Shown: positions 1 through 7,578 of the stretch, piece after piece | Numbering within the stretch: position 1 is the stretch's first letter | Layout: the number at the start of each line of letters is the position of its first letter | Translations under genes and position numbers: made by a program | NCBI GenBank assembly: GCA_934661165.1 | Contig: CAKUJB010000034.1 | Location: 1-15,363 of the forward strand | Direction of reading: 5' to 3' | DNA from: an uncultured Microbacteriaceae bacterium | GTDB taxonomy: Bacteria; Actinomycetota; Actinomycetes; Actinomycetales; Microbacteriaceae | Length of the DNA: 15,363 bases | The notes under the pieces: generated by a model | Databases searched by the model: none | What the model saw: the letters and a program-made list of their open reading frames with translations, nothing else | What the model was told of the DNA's origin: nothing

Positions 1-173
1 TCCTCGTGCCGAGTGCGGCCGGCGTCATCGCGACCGATGTCTCCGGTCGCGGCGGCATCGTCGTCACCGCTGCCGACGGCGGTCAGCAGCGGGCGACGAA
101 TGCGTCGATCGAGATCTCCACGGCCTGCCGGATCGGCTTCGGGATCGCCAGCATCTGGCTGCAGCCGGTCTGA
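1..173 (+). CDS. C-terminal fragment of an unidentified protein (5' end outside the window)
   Basis: An open frame enters from the left edge (first full codon at 3) and ends at TGA 171-173, giving about 56 residues. Third positions are mostly G or C as in the real genes here, and the frame contains the AAT-GCG dipeptide context seen in other genes of the window, which supports coding. The tail reads as small and hydrophobic residues (ASIEIS, CRIGFGIASIWLQPV) and might be the end of a membrane or secreted protein. I do not recognise the family and assign no function. It converges on accA, whose stop lies 105 bases further on. The frame could be fortuitous, since only the end is visible. Confidence 0.5.
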   Translation, partial: LVPSAAGVIATDVSGRGGIVVTAADGGQQRATNASIEISTACRIGFGIASIWLQPV

Positions 174-181
174 GTCAGTCG

Positions 182-233
182 GGCAGGCGGTCGCGTTGGG
201 GGCGGTCGGCTTCGCCACCGGCAGGCGGTCGCG
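182..233. repeat. 14-bp direct repeat in the convergent gap before accA
   Basis: GGCAGGCGGTCGCG occurs at 182-195 and again at 220-233, start to start 38 bp. The rest of the 174-277 gap is a run of GCGCGG-like units that can pair with each other. It may contribute to transcription termination between the convergent genes, but no clean stem with a T-run is visible. Confidence 0.4.
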
Positions 234-277
234 CGGCCGGCGCGAGGTGGGCGCGGCTGCGCGCGGGTGCGCGCGGC

Positions 278-2029
278 TCAGACGATCGCGAGGAGGACGG
301 TCCCGGCGCTCACCGTCGTGCCGGCGGCCGCGGTCAGCGCGGTCACCGTGCCGTCCTTGTGCGCCGCGATCGGCTGCTCCATCTTCATCGCCTCGAGGAC
401 GAGCACCGTCTCGCCCTTGACGACCTGCTGGCCCTCTTCGACGGCGACCTTGACGATCGTCGCCTGCATGGGCGCCTTGATGCTGTCGCTCGTCGCGGTG
501 TCGACCGAGCCGCCGCGACGCCGACGGGGCGGCGGGGTGAGGCTCGCGCCGGACGCGGCGGCGCCGACGAGCTTCGCGGGGAGGGAGACCTCGACCCGCC
601 GGCCGGCGACCTCGACGACGACGCGCTGCCGCTTGGGGGCCGGGCCCTGCTCCTGCAGCTCGCCGGACCACGGCTCGAGGTCGTTGACGAACTCGGTCTC
701 GATCCAGCTCGTGTAGACGCGGAACGGCTCGGACGCGAACGCCTCGTCGCGGACGACCGCGCGGTGGAACGGGAGGACGGTCGGCAGCCCCGCGACCTCG
801 AACTCGTCGAGCGCGCGCCGCGCCCGCTCGATCGCGTCGGAGCGGGTCGCGCCCGTCACGATGACCTTCGCGAGCAGGGAGTCGAATGCGCCGGAGATGA
901 CATCCCCGGTCGTCACACCGGAGTCGACGCGGATGCCGGGGCCGCCGGGGAAGCGCAGCGCGTGCACGGGACCCGGCATCGGCATGAAGCCGAGCCCGGG
1001 GTCCTCGCCGTTGATGCGGAACTCGATCGAGTGCCCCTGCGGCTCGGGGTCCGGGTAGTCGAGCAGGCCGCCCTCGGCGAGCCGGAACTGCTCGCGGACG
1101 AGGTCGATGCCGGTGATCTCCTCGGAGACGGGGTGCTCGACCTGGAGCCGCGTGTTCACCTCGAGGAAGCTCACCGTGCCGTCGGCGCCGATGAGGAACT
1201 CGCACGTGCCCGCGCCGAGGTAGCCGACCTCCTTGAGGATCGCCTTGCTGCTCTCGTAGAGCGCGGTGCGCTGCGCCTCGGTGAGGAACGGCGCGGGCGC
1301 CTCCTCGACGAGCTTCTGGTGTCGGCGCTGGAGCGAGCAGTCGCGGGTCGAGATGACGACGACCTTGCCCGCCGCGTCGGCGAGGCACTGCGTCTCGACG
1401 TGGCGCGGCCGGTCGAGGTACTTCTCGACGAAGCACTCCCCGCGGCCGAATGCGGCGGTCGCCTCGCGCACCGCCGACTCGAAGAGCTCGGGGACCTCCT
1501 CGCGGGTGCGGGCGACCTTGAGGCCGCGGCCGCCGCCGCCGAACGCGGCCTTGATCGCGACGGGCAGTCCGTGCTCGTCGGCGAAGGCGAGGACCTCGTC
1601 GGCGGTCGAGACGGGATTGAGCGTCCCGGGCGCGAGCGGCGCGCCGACCTTCTCGGCGATGTGGCGGGCCGAGACCTTGTCGCCGAGCGCGACGATCGCC
1701 GCGGGACTCGGGCCGATCCAGGTGAGTCCCGCGTCGATGACGGCCTGGGCGAAGTCGGCGTTCTCGGCGAGGAAGCCGTAGCCGGGGTGCACGGCGTCCG
1801 CGCCGGAGCGGCGGGCGATGGCGAGGAGCTTGTCGATGACGAGGTACGTCTCGGCGCTCGTCTGGCCGTCGAGCGCGTACGCCTCGTCGGCGAGCTTGAC
1901 GTGCCGCGCGTCGCGGTCCTGATCTGCGTAGACCGCCACCGTGCCGATGCCGGCGTCGCGCGCCGCCCGGATCACGCGGACGGCGATCTCGCCCCGGTTG
2001 GCGATGAGCACCTTCGTGATTCCAGCCAT
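278..2029 (-). CDS. accA: Acyl-CoA carboxylase alpha subunit (biotin carboxylase + biotin carrier)
   Basis: This is a 583-residue alpha subunit of an actinobacterial acetyl/propionyl-CoA carboxylase. It carboxylates its own biotin using ATP and bicarbonate and passes the carboxyl group to the AccD beta subunit in the cytoplasm. The biotin carboxylase part opens with KVLIANRGEIAVRVIRA (6-22), has the ATP-grasp glycine loop FGGGGRG (163-169), RDCSLQRRHQKLVEEAP (229-245) and EVNTRLQVEHPVSEEITG (290-307). After an Ala/Pro/Arg-rich linker comes a biotinyl domain with EAMKM, biotin Lys at 549. Length is normal for the AccA3/AccA2 type. I chose ATG 2029 because homologous sequence starts there and a TAGCCT box lies 8 nt upstream; an ATG-like extension to 2065 adds only 12 low-complexity residues. 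accD, accE and birA nearby complete the enzyme. The exact substrate (acetyl, propionyl or long chain) cannot be read from this subunit. Confidence 0.95.
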   Translation of the reverse strand: MAGITKVLIANRGEIAVRVIRAARDAGIGTVAVYADQDRDARHVKLADEAYALDGQTSAETYLVIDKLLAIARRSGADAVHPGYGFLAENADFAQAVIDAGLTWIGPSPAAIVALGDKVSARHIAEKVGAPLAPGTLNPVSTADEVLAFADEHGLPVAIKAAFGGGGRGLKVARTREEVPELFESAVREATAAFGRGECFVEKYLDRPRHVETQCLADAAGKVVVISTRDCSLQRRHQKLVEEAPAPFLTEAQRTALYESSKAILKEVGYLGAGTCEFLIGADGTVSFLEVNTRLQVEHPVSEEITGIDLVREQFRLAEGGLLDYPDPEPQGHSIEFRINGEDPGLGFMPMPGPVHALRFPGGPGIRVDSGVTTGDVISGAFDSLLAKVIVTGATRSDAIERARRALDEFEVAGLPTVLPFHRAVVRDEAFASEPFRVYTSWIETEFVNDLEPWSGELQEQGPAPKRQRVVVEVAGRRVEVSLPAKLVGAAASGASLTPPPRRRRGGSVDTATSDSIKAPMQATIVKVAVEEGQQVVKGETVLVLEAMKMEQPIAAHKDGTVTALTAAAGTTVSAGTVLLAIV

Positions 2030-2043
2030 AGGTGTCCAGGCTA
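2030..2043 (-). promoter_or_regulatory. Putative leaderless-type promoter of accA
   Basis: On the minus strand TAGCCT (2043-2038) is followed by 8 nt and then ATG at 2029. There is no convincing Shine-Dalgarno sequence in between. This fits the TANNNT-plus-start arrangement seen at several other genes here, with a slightly longer spacer. No -35 is recognisable. Confidence 0.5.
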
Positions 2044-2104
2044 GCGAGCGGCGGGGCGCTGGCATTGGAGGGCGCTCACAAATCGAACCCGCGTGTCCTG
2101 TGCA

Positions 2105-2821
2105 TCACTGACTACGGGCGGTCGCGGAGTACGGGTGCCCGTGCGCGTCGTGCCCCGCGGCAACGAGCGCCGGCCAGGCGTGGCCGAGGTCGCGGGCGAG
2201 CTCGCGGAGCGCCGCGATCGACAGCCCGACGACCGCGTGCGGGTCGCCGTCGATCCTCGTGATGAATGCGCTCGCCAGCCCGTCGAGCGTGAACGCCCCC
2301 GCCACGGGCAGCGGCTCGCCGCTCGCGACGTACCAGTCGATCTCGGCGTCGCTCACGTCGGCGAAGTCGAGCGACGTCGACTGCACGGCGTGGCGCGCCT
2401 CGCCGGTCGCGGTGTCGATGAGCGTGTGGCCCGTGTGGAGTACGCCCGTTCGGCCGCGCATCGCGCGCCACCGCTCGGCGGCGATCTCGGGGCGGTGCGG
2501 CTTGCCGTGGATGACGCCGTCGAGCTCGAAGGCGGAGTCGCAGCCGAGGACGAGCGGGGCGCCGGGGGCGGGGTGCGCATTCGTGGCGTCTCCGCCGGGC
2601 GCGGGTCGCGCATTCGTCCCCGTCTCCGCGGCGATCGCGGCGGCGACGGCGCGCGCCTTCGCGGTCGCGAGGAGCTGGACGTATTCGGCGGGCGTGCCGG
2701 GGCGCTCGGCCGCGGCGAGGGCGTCCTCGTCGACGTGGGAGACGCGGACCTCGGGCTCGATGCCCGCGATGCGCAGCAGCCGGAGCCGGGACGGCGAGGC
2801 GGACGCGAGGACGAGGCGCAC
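2105..2821 (-). CDS. maf: Maf-family nucleotide pyrophosphatase
   Basis: A 238-residue Maf/HAM1-like protein. The family hydrolyses non-canonical or canonical nucleoside triphosphates (dTTP, UTP, modified pyrimidines) to monophosphates and is linked to house-cleaning and septum control. The N-terminus LVLASASPSRLRLL is the Maf S-x-S-P-R signature; GCDSAFELDG (about 93-102) matches the catalytic Asp loop; GEPLPVAGAFTLDG followed by GDPHAVVGLS near the end matches the conserved C-terminal half. A proline/alanine insert around residues 68-88 holds a repeated TNAxPAPG unit. GTG 2821 is chosen because TAGGCT ends 6 nt before it and the reading begins exactly at the conserved MRLVLASASP. It lies upstream of accA in the same direction (75-nt gap) and is divergent from the RNA methyltransferase. 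Maf next to acyl-CoA carboxylase genes is conserved in actinobacteria. Confidence 0.93.
   Translation of the reverse strand: MRLVLASASPSRLRLLRIAGIEPEVRVSHVDEDALAAAERPGTPAEYVQLLATAKARAVAAAIAAETGTNARPAPGGDATNAHPAPGAPLVLGCDSAFELDGVIHGKPHRPEIAAERWRAMRGRTGVLHTGHTLIDTATGEARHAVQSTSLDFADVSDAEIDWYVASGEPLPVAGAFTLDGLASAFITRIDGDPHAVVGLSIAALRELARDLGHAWPALVAAGHDAHGHPYSATARSQ
2560..2620. repeat. Tandem repeat coding the TNAxPAPG insert of Maf
   Basis: Two imperfect copies of a roughly 24-bp unit ending in GCGCATTCGT lie 33 bp apart (ends near 2583 and 2616). They encode TNARPAPG and TNAHPAPG in a loop before the catalytic Asp. Both copies contain the hexamer GCATTC. Confidence 0.55.
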
Positions 2822-2868
2822 CCGCCCAGCCTACGAGTCGCCGTCGGGGCTCGTAGGCTGGGTGGGTG
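2819..2868. promoter_or_regulatory. Palindromic divergent leaderless promoter pair, maf / RNA methyltransferase
   Basis: The left arm CACCCGCCCAGCCTACGAG (2819-2837) and the right arm CTCGTAGGCTGGGTGGGTG (2850-2868) are inverted copies with one mismatch, around a 12-nt spacer. Each arm contains TAGGCT (minus 2833-2828, plus 2854-2859), then 6 nt, then a GTG start (minus 2821, plus 2866). The whole divergent gap between the two start codons is therefore promoter. The -35 position of each promoter would fall on or beside the other's -10, so the two promoters probably compete. No regulator binding is shown; the symmetry may come from the shared promoter grammar. Confidence 0.75.
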
Positions 2869-4185
2869 ACGGTGGTCGGGGATGAGATCGAGCTCGAGCT
2901 CACGGGCATCGCCCACGGCGGGACGGCGGTCGGGCGCGCGGCGGACGGCCGGGTCGTCTTCGTCGCCGACGCGATCCCGGGCGAGCGCGTCGTCGCGCGC
3001 GTCGCCGAGGTGAAGAAGTCCTTCGCCCGCGCCGACGCGCTGCGCGTCCTCGAGTCGTCGCCGCATCGCGTGCCGCACGTCTGGCGCGAGGCCGACCTCG
3101 ACCGGGACCCGGCGGACCGGGCCGGCGGCGCGGAGTTCGGCCACATCGCGCTGCCGCATCAGCGCGAGCTCAAGGCCCGCGTCCTGCGTGAGGCGCTCCT
3201 GCGCTTCTCCGGTGCCGACCGCCGCGACGGGGCCGAATCGGCGCCCGAGACCCGCGCCGCGCCTGCACCCGGCTCGACCGACCTGAAAGCGGGAGTCGTC
3301 GTCGAGGCCGTGGCAGGCGACGACGCGGCCGGGGGCCTCGGGTGGCGCAGCCGCGTGCGACTCCAGGTCGACGGTGCGGGCCGCCTCGGCCCATTCGCCG
3401 CACGCTCGCACCGCGTCATCCCCGTCGACGCGCTCCCGCTCGCCGATCCGCGGATCCAGGCGAGCGGCCTGCTCGCGGAGCGATTCCCTGGGGAGGAATC
3501 CGTGGCCGCCATCGCCCCGTCCCCCGACCCCGCAGCGGGTCGCGTCGGCGAGGGCATCCGCCTCATCATCGGCCGCCAGCAGCCCACGGTCATCGTCGAG
3601 CGGGTCGCCTTCGCGGACGGCCTGCGGGAGTTCCAGGTCGACGACACGGGCTTCTGGCAGGTGCACCGCGAGGCGCCCGCCGTGCTCGCCGCCGAGACCC
3701 GCGCGGCGATCGACCTCGACCGCTTCGACCCCGCGGCGGACAACCTCGACCTGTACGGCGGCGTCGGCCTCCTCGCCGCCGCGATGCTCGAGCTCGGCGG
3801 GGCCTCGACCCGCGTGACCTCGGTCGAGTCGGCGGGCCGCGCGACGGGGCACGCCGCGACGAACCTCGTCGAGTTCCCTGGCGCGAGCGCGGTGACGGCC
3901 CGCGTCGACCGCTGGCTGGCCGCGGCCGTCCGGGAGGGGCGGGACCTCGCCGGCGCGACGATCGTGCTCGACCCGCCGCGCTCGGGCGCGGGCGGCGAGG
4001 TGACGCGGGCGCTCCTCGGGCTCGGCGCCGCGCAGCTCGTCTACGTCGCCTGCGACCCCGTCGCCCTCGCGCGGGACGCGGCGACGCTCGAGGCCGGCGG
4101 CTACCGGCTCAGCCGGCTGCGCGCATTCGACCTCTTCCCGCACACGCACCACGTCGAGGCGGTCGCGACCTTCATCCCGGCCTGA
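2866..4185 (+). CDS. TRAM-domain class I SAM-dependent RNA methyltransferase, RumA/TrmA-like, without Fe-S cysteines
   Basis: A 439-residue protein of the RlmD/RlmC/TrmA family, which makes 5-methyluridine in 23S rRNA or tRNA. Residues 1-62 resemble a TRAM RNA-binding domain (ELELTGIAHGGTAVGRA). The SAM-dependent domain shows FWQVH (263-267), NLDLYGGVGLLA (293-304), LDPPRSGAG (368-376), VACDPVALARD with nucleophile Cys396, and HTHHVEAVATF with the general-base Glu431. The region that in canonical RlmD carries the cysteine-rich 4Fe-4S motif (about 63-103, ending in HIALPHQRELK) has no cysteine, and I find no Cys other than 396 in the protein. GTG 2866 follows TAGGCT by 6 nt, indicating a leaderless start. 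It is divergent from maf and convergent with the FkbM gene. The target RNA and position cannot be assigned. Confidence 0.9.
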   Translation: MTVVGDEIELELTGIAHGGTAVGRAADGRVVFVADAIPGERVVARVAEVKKSFARADALRVLESSPHRVPHVWREADLDRDPADRAGGAEFGHIALPHQRELKARVLREALLRFSGADRRDGAESAPETRAAPAPGSTDLKAGVVVEAVAGDDAAGGLGWRSRVRLQVDGAGRLGPFAARSHRVIPVDALPLADPRIQASGLLAERFPGEESVAAIAPSPDPAAGRVGEGIRLIIGRQQPTVIVERVAFADGLREFQVDDTGFWQVHREAPAVLAAETRAAIDLDRFDPAADNLDLYGGVGLLAAAMLELGGASTRVTSVESAGRATGHAATNLVEFPGASAVTARVDRWLAAAVREGRDLAGATIVLDPPRSGAGGEVTRALLGLGAAQLVYVACDPVALARDAATLEAGGYRLSRLRAFDLFPHTHHVEAVATFIPA

Positions 4186-4380
4186 GCTGGCCGTCGCCCG
4201 GGGGCGCGCCTCGCGTATTCCTCCGGAGCCGATCCCCCCGAGCAGGTCCGCCAGTGGCGGGTCATTCACTCGGCGGCGGGTCTGCGGGCGCTCAGGCCCG
4301 CCACTCGGCGAAATCCCCGCCACTCGGTGACTGCCAGACGCCGGACAGCCGCCCGGGAGGGGCGAGAAGCCACGCGGCGC
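4186..4380. repeat. Convergent intergenic region with CCGCCACTCGG repeat cluster
   Basis: The gap between the convergent RNA methyltransferase and FkbM genes has no convincing ORF. CCCGCCACTCGG occurs at 4297-4308 and 4316-4327, CACTCGGCGG also at 4267-4276, and the inverse AGTGGCGGG at 4253-4261 pairs perfectly with 4297-4305. CCGCCA-G-TGGCGG (4249-4261 area) is a small local hairpin. These could fold into alternative stems and act as a bidirectional terminator, or be a dispersed intergenic repeat. There is no T-run on either side. Confidence 0.5.
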
Positions 4381-5175
4381 TCACCCCGGGAGCGCGTCGA
4401 GCGTCGCGAAGAGGTAGTTGTTGCCCCGGGTGTCGACCGCGGCGGCGCGCACCCAGCGCCGGCCGTCCCACCGCAGCATCCGGTACTCGGGCCAGCGCGC
4501 GAGGATCGAGGCGGTGAACGTCGCCGCGTCGGTCCCGTAGCGCGCGAGGTGGCGGTCCTCGATCTCCAGGAGCATCGTCGGCAGGTCACGCGCGATCGTC
4601 CGTGCGGCGCCCTCGATGACGGCGGGCTCGAAGCCCTCGACGTCCATCTTGATGAATGCGACGCGGTCGATCCCCTCGCTCGTCACCCAGGCGTCGAGCG
4701 TGATGATCTCGGTCTCGGTGCGCCGCAGCCGGGCGCCGTCCGGCTCGGCCGCGCCGTCCGTGAGGTGGCCGTGGCCGAAGACGGGGACGAGGCCGCGAGC
4801 CAGCGGCACGGCGATCGCGCCGTGGCCGGGGGCCGCGCCGACCGCGACGCGGTGCAGGCTGCCGCGGTGCGCGCCCGTGAGTCGGCGCAGCGTGCGGATC
4901 GCGCGGTAGCCGCGCGGCTGCGGCTCGAACGAGTCGACCCGGCCCGCCGCCCCGACGAGGTGGGCGAGTGGGATCGTGTAGAGCCCGAGCGAGGCGCCCA
5001 CGTCGAGGACCGCGCCACCGGCGGGCACGAGGTCGTCGAGCCCGCGGATCTCGGCCTCGACGATGCGCGCGCGGGACAGCAGGCGCAGGAGCGCGTGACC
5101 GGCACGCAGGCGCCGGAGGCCGATGGGCGCATGGGTCGGCTGGGGGACGGTCGTCCCTGCGACGAGCTCCGACAC
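4381..5175 (-). CDS. FkbM-family SAM-dependent methyltransferase
   Basis: The protein has the FkbM-type methyltransferase fold; members methylate hydroxyl groups of sugars or polyketides. Numbered from the longer ATG 5235 start, SAM motif I is VLDVGASLGLYTIP (76-89), followed by the acidic loop SFEPQPRGYRAI (102-113). The family signature FIKMDVEGFEPAVIEGA lies at 194-210, with LLEIEDRHL just after. I prefer GTG 5175 (264 residues) because GGAGG sits 4 nt upstream, the same layout as the GtrA-GT2 gene, and a TACTCT box at 5230-5225 would start transcription inside the longer reading. The 284-residue ATG version has no visible ribosome site. It stands alone between a convergent neighbour and a terminator-like hairpin. 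With envelope sugar genes further right, a glycan O-methylation role is plausible but unproven. Confidence 0.85.
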   Translation of the reverse strand: MSELVAGTTVPQPTHAPIGLRRLRAGHALLRLLSRARIVEAEIRGLDDLVPAGGAVLDVGASLGLYTIPLAHLVGAAGRVDSFEPQPRGYRAIRTLRRLTGAHRGSLHRVAVGAAPGHGAIAVPLARGLVPVFGHGHLTDGAAEPDGARLRRTETEIITLDAWVTSEGIDRVAFIKMDVEGFEPAVIEGAARTIARDLPTMLLEIEDRHLARYGTDAATFTASILARWPEYRMLRWDGRRWVRAAAVDTRGNNYLFATLDALPG

Positions 5176-5230
5176 CGCGCCTCCGTCTCCGCTCGGCCGC
5201 AGCGTCGTCAGGGCCGTCGCGTTCAGAGTA
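5176..5230 (-). promoter_or_regulatory. Candidate promoter and ribosome site of the FkbM gene
   Basis: On the minus strand TACTCT lies at 5230-5225 and GGAGG at 5184-5180, 4 nt before GTG 5175. This would give a short leader of roughly 40 nt, unlike the leaderless starts nearby. No convincing -35 is seen. The TACTCT box lies inside the first codons of the alternative ATG 5235 reading. Confidence 0.4.
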
Positions 5231-5516
5231 GGCATTTCGCGTCGGGCCCGAAAGGGGCTGTCCGGAGGCCTGCGCGCGGGCTGCCCGGTGCATTGGCGGC
5301 GGCGTGCCCGGCCGCACGGGAGAAGGCCGGGGGAGAGCCCCCCCCGGCCTTCCCGTCCGGTTCAGACCGACAACCCGAATATCAGCCTGAACCGCCCCCA
5401 ATGCCAGCAGCTCGACCGAGTCGAACGGGCAGAGGTAGCCTTGGCGCCGTAACAGCATCGGCAATGCTAGCGGACGCGCCTCGGGCGCCGAGCCACGGAT
5501 TTCCGCGGCCGGAACC
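5231..5516. other. Intergenic region between accE and FkbM gene, less GC-rich, no convincing gene
   Basis: About 290 bases without a supported gene. It holds a strong terminator-like hairpin (5322-5352) and a second inverted repeat, CGGTTCAG at 5358-5365 with CTGAACCG at 5387-5394. From about 5357 to 5470 the sequence is clearly less GC-rich than its surroundings. A minus-strand frame beginning at 5464 crosses it, but that frame has poor third-position GC here and then runs out of frame through the FkbM gene, so I do not call it. Confidence 0.5.
5322..5352 (-). terminator. Putative terminator after accD-accE
   Basis: GAAGGCCGGGGG (5322-5333) and CCCCCGGCCTTC (5341-5352) form a perfect 12-bp stem with a 7-nt loop, about 165 nt after the accE stop on the minus strand. 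There is no T-run, which is common for actinobacterial hairpin terminators. It would separate the carboxylase transcript from the FkbM gene. Confidence 0.6.
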
Positions 5517-5747
5517 TCAGCGCCACTCGCGTCGACCGCTCGGCACCTCGTGCATCGCGTGCCGCCAGCGACGGGCGGCGGCCGCGACGAGGTCGGGCCC
5601 GCAGTCCTGTGCGTCGAGCTCCTCCTCGAGGCTCGCGCGCACGACCGAGACGACGGCGGCGACCTCCTCGTCGGTGAGCCCGCGGGTGCGGACGACGATG
5701 TCGCTCGCCGGCTCGCGCTCGGGCGTCGCCTCGCTCCGCTCGCTCAC
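5517..5747 (-). CDS. accE: Acyl-CoA carboxylase epsilon subunit
   Basis: A 76-residue small protein directly downstream of accD. Actinobacterial acyl-CoA carboxylases carry such an epsilon subunit, which binds AccA and AccD and stimulates activity. The visible features fit: a charged variable N-terminus, then IVVRTRGLTDEEVAAVVSVV (17-36), an acidic helix, and a basic end with a Trp two residues from the C-terminus (GRREWR). GTG 5747 is the only reasonable start. It and the first codons (MSERSEATPERE) lie inside one arm of a REP-like palindrome that fills the 61-nt gap behind accD, so the extreme N-terminus may be repeat-derived and the ribosome site is weak. It is probably co-transcribed with accD. 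Assignment rests mainly on position, size and this pattern, since the family is poorly conserved. Confidence 0.85.
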   Translation of the reverse strand: MSERSEATPEREPASDIVVRTRGLTDEEVAAVVSVVRASLEEELDAQDCGPDLVAAAARRWRHAMHEVPSGRREWR

Positions 5748-5790
5748 GACCGACCCGGTCCCTGAGCGAGCCGAAGGCGAGACGAAGGGC
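5728..5790. repeat. REP-like imperfect palindrome between accD and accE
   Basis: CTCGCTCA (5739-5746) pairs with TGAGCGAG (5763-5770), and inside them GACC (5748-5751) pairs with GGTC (5757-5760). The flanks (CGCCTCGCTCC on the left, GAAGGCGAGACGAAGGG on the right) continue as a looser inverted repeat. The form CCTGAGCGAGCCGAAGGCGA resembles repeats I recall as dispersed between genes in Micrococcales genomes. The left arm also encodes the start of accE. Confidence 0.6.
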
Positions 5791-5808
5791 CCATTGCCGG
5801 CATGGCGT

Positions 5809-7404
<1,596 letters not shown>

Positions 7405-7417
7405 ACCCGGAAGCCTA
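7405..7417 (-). promoter_or_regulatory. Putative leaderless promoter of accD
   Basis: TAGGCT on the minus strand (7417-7412) is followed by 7 nt and GTG 7404, with no Shine-Dalgarno sequence. It is the same box as at maf and the RNA methyltransferase gene. No -35 match is seen. Confidence 0.65.
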
Positions 7418-7532
7418 ACGAGGCCGCGCGGTTTCGCAGGGCTGTGGGGCCCGACAACTCCGGGCACCCCCAGTTGGAGGGGTGATCGCGAGTTTTCCTC
7501 ATGTTGTGCTGTCGGACGTCGACGGTCGGCGG

Positions 7533-7578
7533 TACTCTCTCATACGGCGAAATCGGCCCCGACCCGGAAAGCCTCCCG
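7533..7578 (+). promoter_or_regulatory. Candidate promoter and ribosome site of birA
   Basis: TACTCT at 7533-7538 is a possible -10. GGAAAG at 7566-7571 lies 7 nt before ATG 7579 and is a reasonable Shine-Dalgarno sequence, so birA appears to have a short leader. The accD-birA gap also contains a small hairpin, CACCCC (7465-7470) with GGGGTG (7479-7484). Confidence 0.4.

Noticed and set aside
359..2044. Long plus-strand open frame opposite accA
   Set aside because: It is the antisense of a clear accA gene; the sequence is Arg/Asp/Gly/Leu-rich with no family motif, as expected when high-GC codons are read on the other strand.
3480..3502. GATTCC-CTGGGGA-GGAATC inverted repeat
   Set aside because: It lies in frame within the RNA methyltransferase gene (coding ERFPGEES); 6-bp arms are expected by chance in a window of this size.
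4381..5235. Longer ATG start for the FkbM gene
   Set aside because: No ribosome site precedes ATG 5235, and a TACTCT box lies within its first codons; GTG 5175 with GGAGG fits better, though the longer form is not excluded.
4586..5464. Minus-strand open frame starting MPMLLRRQGYLCPF
   Set aside because: The first 40 codons look protein-like but have poor third-position GC, and the frame then runs out of frame through the FkbM gene and its terminator-like hairpin. No homologue is recognised.
7465..7484. CACCCC/GGGGTG hairpin in the accD-birA gap as a riboswitch or BirA operator
   Set aside because: The arms are only 6 bp, BirA here has no DNA-binding domain, and nothing resembles a known biotin operator or riboswitch.
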